From positions 744,001 to 808,000 of the forward strand of contig NZ_JASVWF010000001.1 in NCBI RefSeq assembly GCF_030286555.1: a stretch of DNA of 64,000 nucleotides, given 5' to 3'. This document shows positions 58,857 to 64,000 of this stretch, one piece after another; the stretch's first letter is position 1, and every line of letters begins with the position of its first letter. The position numbers and the translations under genes are program-made. The stretch comes from Actinomycetospora termitidis (GTDB taxonomy: Bacteria > Actinomycetota > Actinomycetes > Mycobacteriales > Pseudonocardiaceae). The notes beneath the pieces are model-generated. The model worked only from the letters and a program-made list of their open reading frames with translations. It ran no database searches and had not been told where the DNA came from.

Positions 58857-59433
58857 CCCGCAGCTCCCAGAGGTCCGCGTAGATCATCAGCATCCGCCCG
58901 CCGAGGTGGAGCACGAGACCACGCATCTCGTCGGGGCGTTCCACGTGCCCGACGACGCGGTCGACGTCCTCGAGCGCGTCGCCCAGCACCTCGTCGAACG
59001 GGGCGCGCCGACCGACCGGGAGGCCCTCCTCGTCGTCGAAGGGGGCGGGCAGGAGCGGCACGACGGTGTCGCCCCGCGCCCCCGGCGCCACGGCCAGGAC
59101 GATCTGCTCGTCGTCGGTGTCCTGCCCCGTCGCTCCGCTCGCCCCTGACCCGGCGAAGACGAACTCGAGCATGCCCTGCGACGGGTCGACGTAGCGGGCG
59201 ACGCCCGCCGGGACGCGCCCCTCGACGTCGAGCCGGTGGCGCCGGACGGCGACGAGCTCGCGGTCGAGCACGAGGGACAGGGCGGCGAGCGGGTCGGCAC
59301 GCGGGACGTCCGCCGTGTCGGCGGCGAGCACGGGCGCGGCGTCCGGAGCGGCGTCCGGCGACACCGACCCGACCCACTGCGCCCGCACGGCGGCGGCCCG
59401 CTGTGCGGAGGCGCTCACGGATGCTGCGGTCAT
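58840..59433 (-). CDS. Hypothetical soluble protein
   Basis: 197 aa from ATG 59433 (a longer reading frame upstream is unlikely coding). After an Ala-rich start come [45 protein letters not shown] and [23 protein letters not shown], a mixed alpha/beta protein without membrane segments. No family is recognised. It separates purQ and purL and overlaps the end of purQ. Confidence 0.6.
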   Translation of the reverse strand: MTAASVSASAQRAAAVRAQWVGSVSPDAAPDAAPVLAADTADVPRADPLAALSLVLDRELVAVRRHRLDVEGRVPAGVARYVDPSQGMLEFVFAGSGASGATGQDTDDEQIVLAVAPGARGDTVVPLLPAPFDDEEGLPVGRRAPFDEVLGDALEDVDRVVGHVERPDEMRGLVLHLGGRMLMIYADLWELRVTLLP

Positions 59434-59705
59434 GGGCACATCATGAACGGGGGGTCCGACAGTCACGGGGATGGCGCGACACGCCGCGCGGCGAACTCGC
59501 CGAGATGTCGTACTCGGGCCGTGAGCGGCCACTCGAACGACGGACACACGGAGCGACCGGGATGTGCGGTCGGTGACGTACGACGAGTGACCGGTCGAAC
59601 ACCGTGCGGGGCCCGGTTCAGCCCTTCGGGCCGTTTCGCTCGGCGCATCGGTGGGCAGGGTCACGGGCGCGGCGCCGGGCGGAGCGCGTCAGTAGGGTCG
59701 AACGC

Positions 59706-61997
<2,292 letters not shown>

Positions 61998-62050
61998 CCT
62001 CCCGCGTCTGTCAGCACTGCGGCCATGCTGACGCTGGACGTCACATTCGC
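61998..62050. repeat. R2 repeat, copy 3 (after purL)
   Basis: CCTCCCG, 5 nt, GTCAGCA-N9-TGCTGAC (one G to C change in the loop), then GCTGGACGTCAC and ATTCG. It begins at the base after the purL stop codon and lies between convergent genes. The downstream TGGGTGGTA of copies 1 and 2 is absent. Confidence 0.8.
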
Positions 62051-62073
62051 CGCAACGACGAGCGCGCGGCTGC

Positions 62074-62736
62074 TCAGCCGAGCGCCGCGATCCACGCCCG
62101 GGCGTGCCGCCGGTAGCCCAGGCGGTTCGGGTGCGCGAGGTCCGGCCCGAACTGCCACGGCCACATCCGGTGCGTCGCCGCCTCCAGCTCCACCGGGCGC
62201 AGCTCCGGGAACCCGGCGATCACCTCCCGGGCCACCGCGGCGAGCTCGATCCCGGCGCGGCGTGGGCGACCCCGCTGCAGGTCCGGGACGTCGGCGACCA
62301 ACGAGCCCGCGGGGAGCGCGGCGCAGAGCGCGGTGAACGTCGCGCGGAACTCCTCCGGCGGCACCCCCTGCGCCGCGTCGTTCGTCCCGACACCGAGCGC
62401 CACCAGGTCGGCCTCCGGCAGCGCCGGCACCTGGTCGCGCAGGACGTCGGCCGCCGTCGCCCCGACCACCCCGAGACACACCACCCGTACCCGCCGTCGG
62501 GAACGGGCCTCCAGAGCGTCCGCCAGACGCCCGGCCCACGACGACGACGGGTCGGTCGACCCCATCCCCTGGGCGAGCGAGTCCCCGAGGGCCACCAGCG
62601 TCAGCGACCCCGGCGAGCGGCGCCGTCGGCGCCAGTAGGCGGCGTGGTCGGCCTCCATCGTCTGCGCGGCCACCAGGCCGCGCCCCCACGCCGCGAGCAC
62701 CCCGAGGACGACGACTCCGAGCGCGCGGCGGATCAC
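62074..62736 (-). CDS. SGNH/GDSL esterase with N-terminal signal anchor
   Basis: 220 aa from GTG 62736 (IRRALGVVVLGVLAAWG). Upstream codons to 62760 are open but would place the start beyond the divergent gene. Block I LVALGDSLAQGMGS holds the catalytic serine. Block III is ALGVGTNDAAQG, and the C-terminal DLAHPNRLGYRRHARAW carries the Asp-x-x-His pair. It is predicted to act at or outside the membrane on acyl esters. The two divergent starts (62736 and 62759) are 22 bp apart. Confidence 0.9.
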   Translation of the reverse strand: MIRRALGVVVLGVLAAWGRGLVAAQTMEADHAAYWRRRRRSPGSLTLVALGDSLAQGMGSTDPSSSWAGRLADALEARSRRRVRVVCLGVVGATAADVLRDQVPALPEADLVALGVGTNDAAQGVPPEEFRATFTALCAALPAGSLVADVPDLQRGRPRRAGIELAAVAREVIAGFPELRPVELEAATHRMWPWQFGPDLAHPNRLGYRRHARAWIAALG

Positions 62737-62758
62737 GGCGCCTACATTCACACACACC

Positions 62759-63148
62759 ATGCCCAGCCGCCGTCCCCCCGAGCCCGCCGAGGTCCGTGCC
62801 GCCCTGCTGGCGGTCGTCGACTGGGTCGACGATCCCTCCGCGCCCGATCCACCACGTCCGGACCGTGCCGCTGCGGTGCGGTTGTCCCTCGCGGCGCTGG
62901 AGCAGGTCGCTCCCGGTCGCAGCGTCGAGGTTCGGGTTCCTCCATTCGGAGCAGTACACTGCGTTCATGGCCCCCGTCACACGCGTGGGACTCCACCCAA
63001 CGTGGTGGAGACCGATCCGCGGACGTGGTGTGCCCTCGCGCTCGGCCGCCGCACCTTCGCGGACGCGCTCGCGTCCGGCGCCCTCTCGGCCTCCGGACAC
63101 CGGGCCGGGCAGGTCGCCGCGTCGTTGCCGCTGGTCGACCCGCCCTGA
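62759..63148 (+). CDS. Sterol-carrier-family protein
   Basis: 129 aa. The segment VRVPPFGAVHCVHGPRHTRGTPPNVVETDPRTWCALALGRRTF is the hallmark of the short actinobacterial sterol carrier family proteins (Rv0807-like) encoded near purL/purF. It is preceded by a helix RAAAVRLSLAALEQVAPGRS. A lipid-binding role is suggested by family name only. A TACATT hexamer lies 10 nt before the ATG. Confidence 0.82.
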   Translation: MPSRRPPEPAEVRAALLAVVDWVDDPSAPDPPRPDRAAAVRLSLAALEQVAPGRSVEVRVPPFGAVHCVHGPRHTRGTPPNVVETDPRTWCALALGRRTFADALASGALSASGHRAGQVAASLPLVDPP

Positions 63149-63227
63149 GTCGCTCGTCCGGTCGAGCGACGCCGTCCGCAGGCGTGGCGAGGTCCGTATG
63201 CTCGCCCCGACGGAGGATGGTGACGGG

Positions 63228-64000
63228 GTGACGCGACCGGCTTGGGCTCCGCGGGAGGTCGACATCGACCGCCCCAGTGCCGCGCGCGTCTACGACTACT
63301 ACCTCGGCGGCAGCCACAACTTCGCGGTCGACCGCGAGATGGCCCGGCAGGCCATCGCCGACTGGCCCGACCTGCCGCGCATCATGCAGGGCAACCGGGC
63401 CTTCATGCGGCGGGCGGTCCGCTACTGCGCCGCCCTCGGCATCGACCAGTTCCTCGACGTCGGGTCCGGCATCCCGACCGCGGGCAACGTCCACGAGGTC
63501 GCCCGCCTCGAGAACCCGGACGCCCGGGTCGTCTACGTGGACGTCGACCCGGTCGCGGTCGCGCACTCGGTCGCGCTGCTCGCCGACGACGACCGCACCG
63601 GTGTCGTCCAGGCCGACTTCAGCGACGTCGACGCCGTGCTCGGGGACCCGGTCACGCGCGGGATCCTCGACCTCGGGCGGCCGGTGGCCTTCCTCGCGGT
63701 GGCCCTGCTGCACTTCGTCCCGGACACCCGTGCCCCGAGGGACGTCATCGGCCGCTACCGCGACGCGCTGGCGCCCGGCAGCCACCTCGTCCTCAGCCAC
63801 GCCACCGCCGACGGCGTCCCGGAGCGGGCCGTCGACCACGTCGCGCTCTACCGCCGGACGGACACCCCGATGTCGATGCGCCCGCACGCCGAGGTGCTGC
63901 GGTTCTTCGACGGGTTCTCCCTGGTGGAGCCCGGCCTGGTGTGGTTCTCCCTCTGGCGGCCGGACCACCCGGTCGGCGAGGGCGCGGAGCGGTTGCCGGG
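63228..64000 (+). CDS. SAM-dependent methyltransferase, DUF574 family (3' end cut)
   Basis: At least 257 aa, open to the window end. GTG 63228 with GGAGG about 12 nt upstream. Characteristic N-terminus: REVDIDRPSAARVYDYYLGGSHNFAVDREMA, then FMRRAVRYCAALGIDQFLDVGSGIPTAGNVHEVA (SAM motif I as DVGSGIPT), VVYVDVDPVAVAHS (motif II) and FLAVALLHFVPD. This is the actinobacteria-specific Methyltransf_19/DUF574 group, typically present in many copies, with unknown substrates. Truncated by the window edge, not by mutation as far as seen. Confidence 0.92.
   Translation, partial: MTRPAWAPREVDIDRPSAARVYDYYLGGSHNFAVDREMARQAIADWPDLPRIMQGNRAFMRRAVRYCAALGIDQFLDVGSGIPTAGNVHEVARLENPDARVVYVDVDPVAVAHSVALLADDDRTGVVQADFSDVDAVLGDPVTRGILDLGRPVAFLAVALLHFVPDTRAPRDVIGRYRDALAPGSHLVLSHATADGVPERAVDHVALYRRTDTPMSMRPHAEVLRFFDGFSLVEPGLVWFSLWRPDHPVGEGAERLP

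Overview
The window is about 73-74% GC with dense, mostly overlapping bacterial genes, GTG starts, and gene neighbourhoods that match the mycobacterial chromosome (dnaK-grpE-dnaJ-hspR, clpB beside a flavohemoglobin-like gene, pyrE-TrmH, DedA, fba, DUF3151, purA, dcd, EtfD). Together with a mycobacterial-type bifunctional dCTP deaminase, a type VII-like substrate pair and SigE-family and DUF574-type genes, this points to an actinobacterium, most likely the Pseudonocardiales (Pseudonocardia or Actinomycetospora-like). The genus is inference. No prophage, insertion sequence, integrase, relaxase or CRISPR array was seen.

Layout. 1-5.0 kb: the 3' part of a propionyl-CoA synthetase, a transglycosylase, an esterase coupled to a TPR protein, and tRNA-Gly(CCC) with an encoded CCA. 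5.0-11.2 kb: an unknown protein, a CHASE3/GAF/GGDEF diguanylate cyclase, an NTF2-fold protein, dcd and a large membrane Fe-S oxidoreductase (EtfD-like). 11.6-19.2 kb: six tightly coupled genes encoding a minimal Gram-positive type IV secretion-like apparatus (pilin-like, VirB3-like, VirB4-like ATPase, VirB6-like, VirB8/TcpC-like and a CwlT-like two-domain wall hydrolase). No relaxase or coupling protein is visible. 19.4-28.2 kb: the HspR chaperone regulon (dnaK-grpE-dnaJ-hspR, a degenerate flavohemoglobin-like gene, clpB) with HAIR operators before dnaK and clpB. 28.3-34.4 kb: an MFS exporter, a two-component system bracketed by two related acidic lipoproteins, and an ABC-F protein. 34.4-46.5 kb: housekeeping genes (SDR, glycosyltransferase, pyrE, TrmH, DedA, sigma factor pair, fba, DUF3151, FUSC, purA, zinc finger). 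46.5-64 kb: GDPD, then purD, purB, purC, purS, purQ and purL, all on the plus strand but separated by unrelated genes. These include a type VII-like secreted transglycosylase with 72-bp repeats, an aminotransferase, a potassium channel, threonine aldolase and, at the edge, a DUF574 methyltransferase.

Recurring non-coding signals are as informative as the genes. (1) A family of 51-nt palindromes (R1) lies between gene ends as likely bidirectional terminators. (2) A 35-bp motif (R2) occurs three times, always 0-5 nt after the stop codon of a plus-strand metabolic gene. (3) At least a dozen genes have a TANNNT-like -10 hexamer 6-8 nt before the start codon, indicating leaderless transcripts. (4) A GATGAG-N6-CTCATC dyad is shared by the two lipoprotein promoters, with 11-bp spaced direct repeats at one of them, suggesting the response-regulator operator. 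The least described units are the type IV-like cluster and the lipoprotein/two-component circuit.
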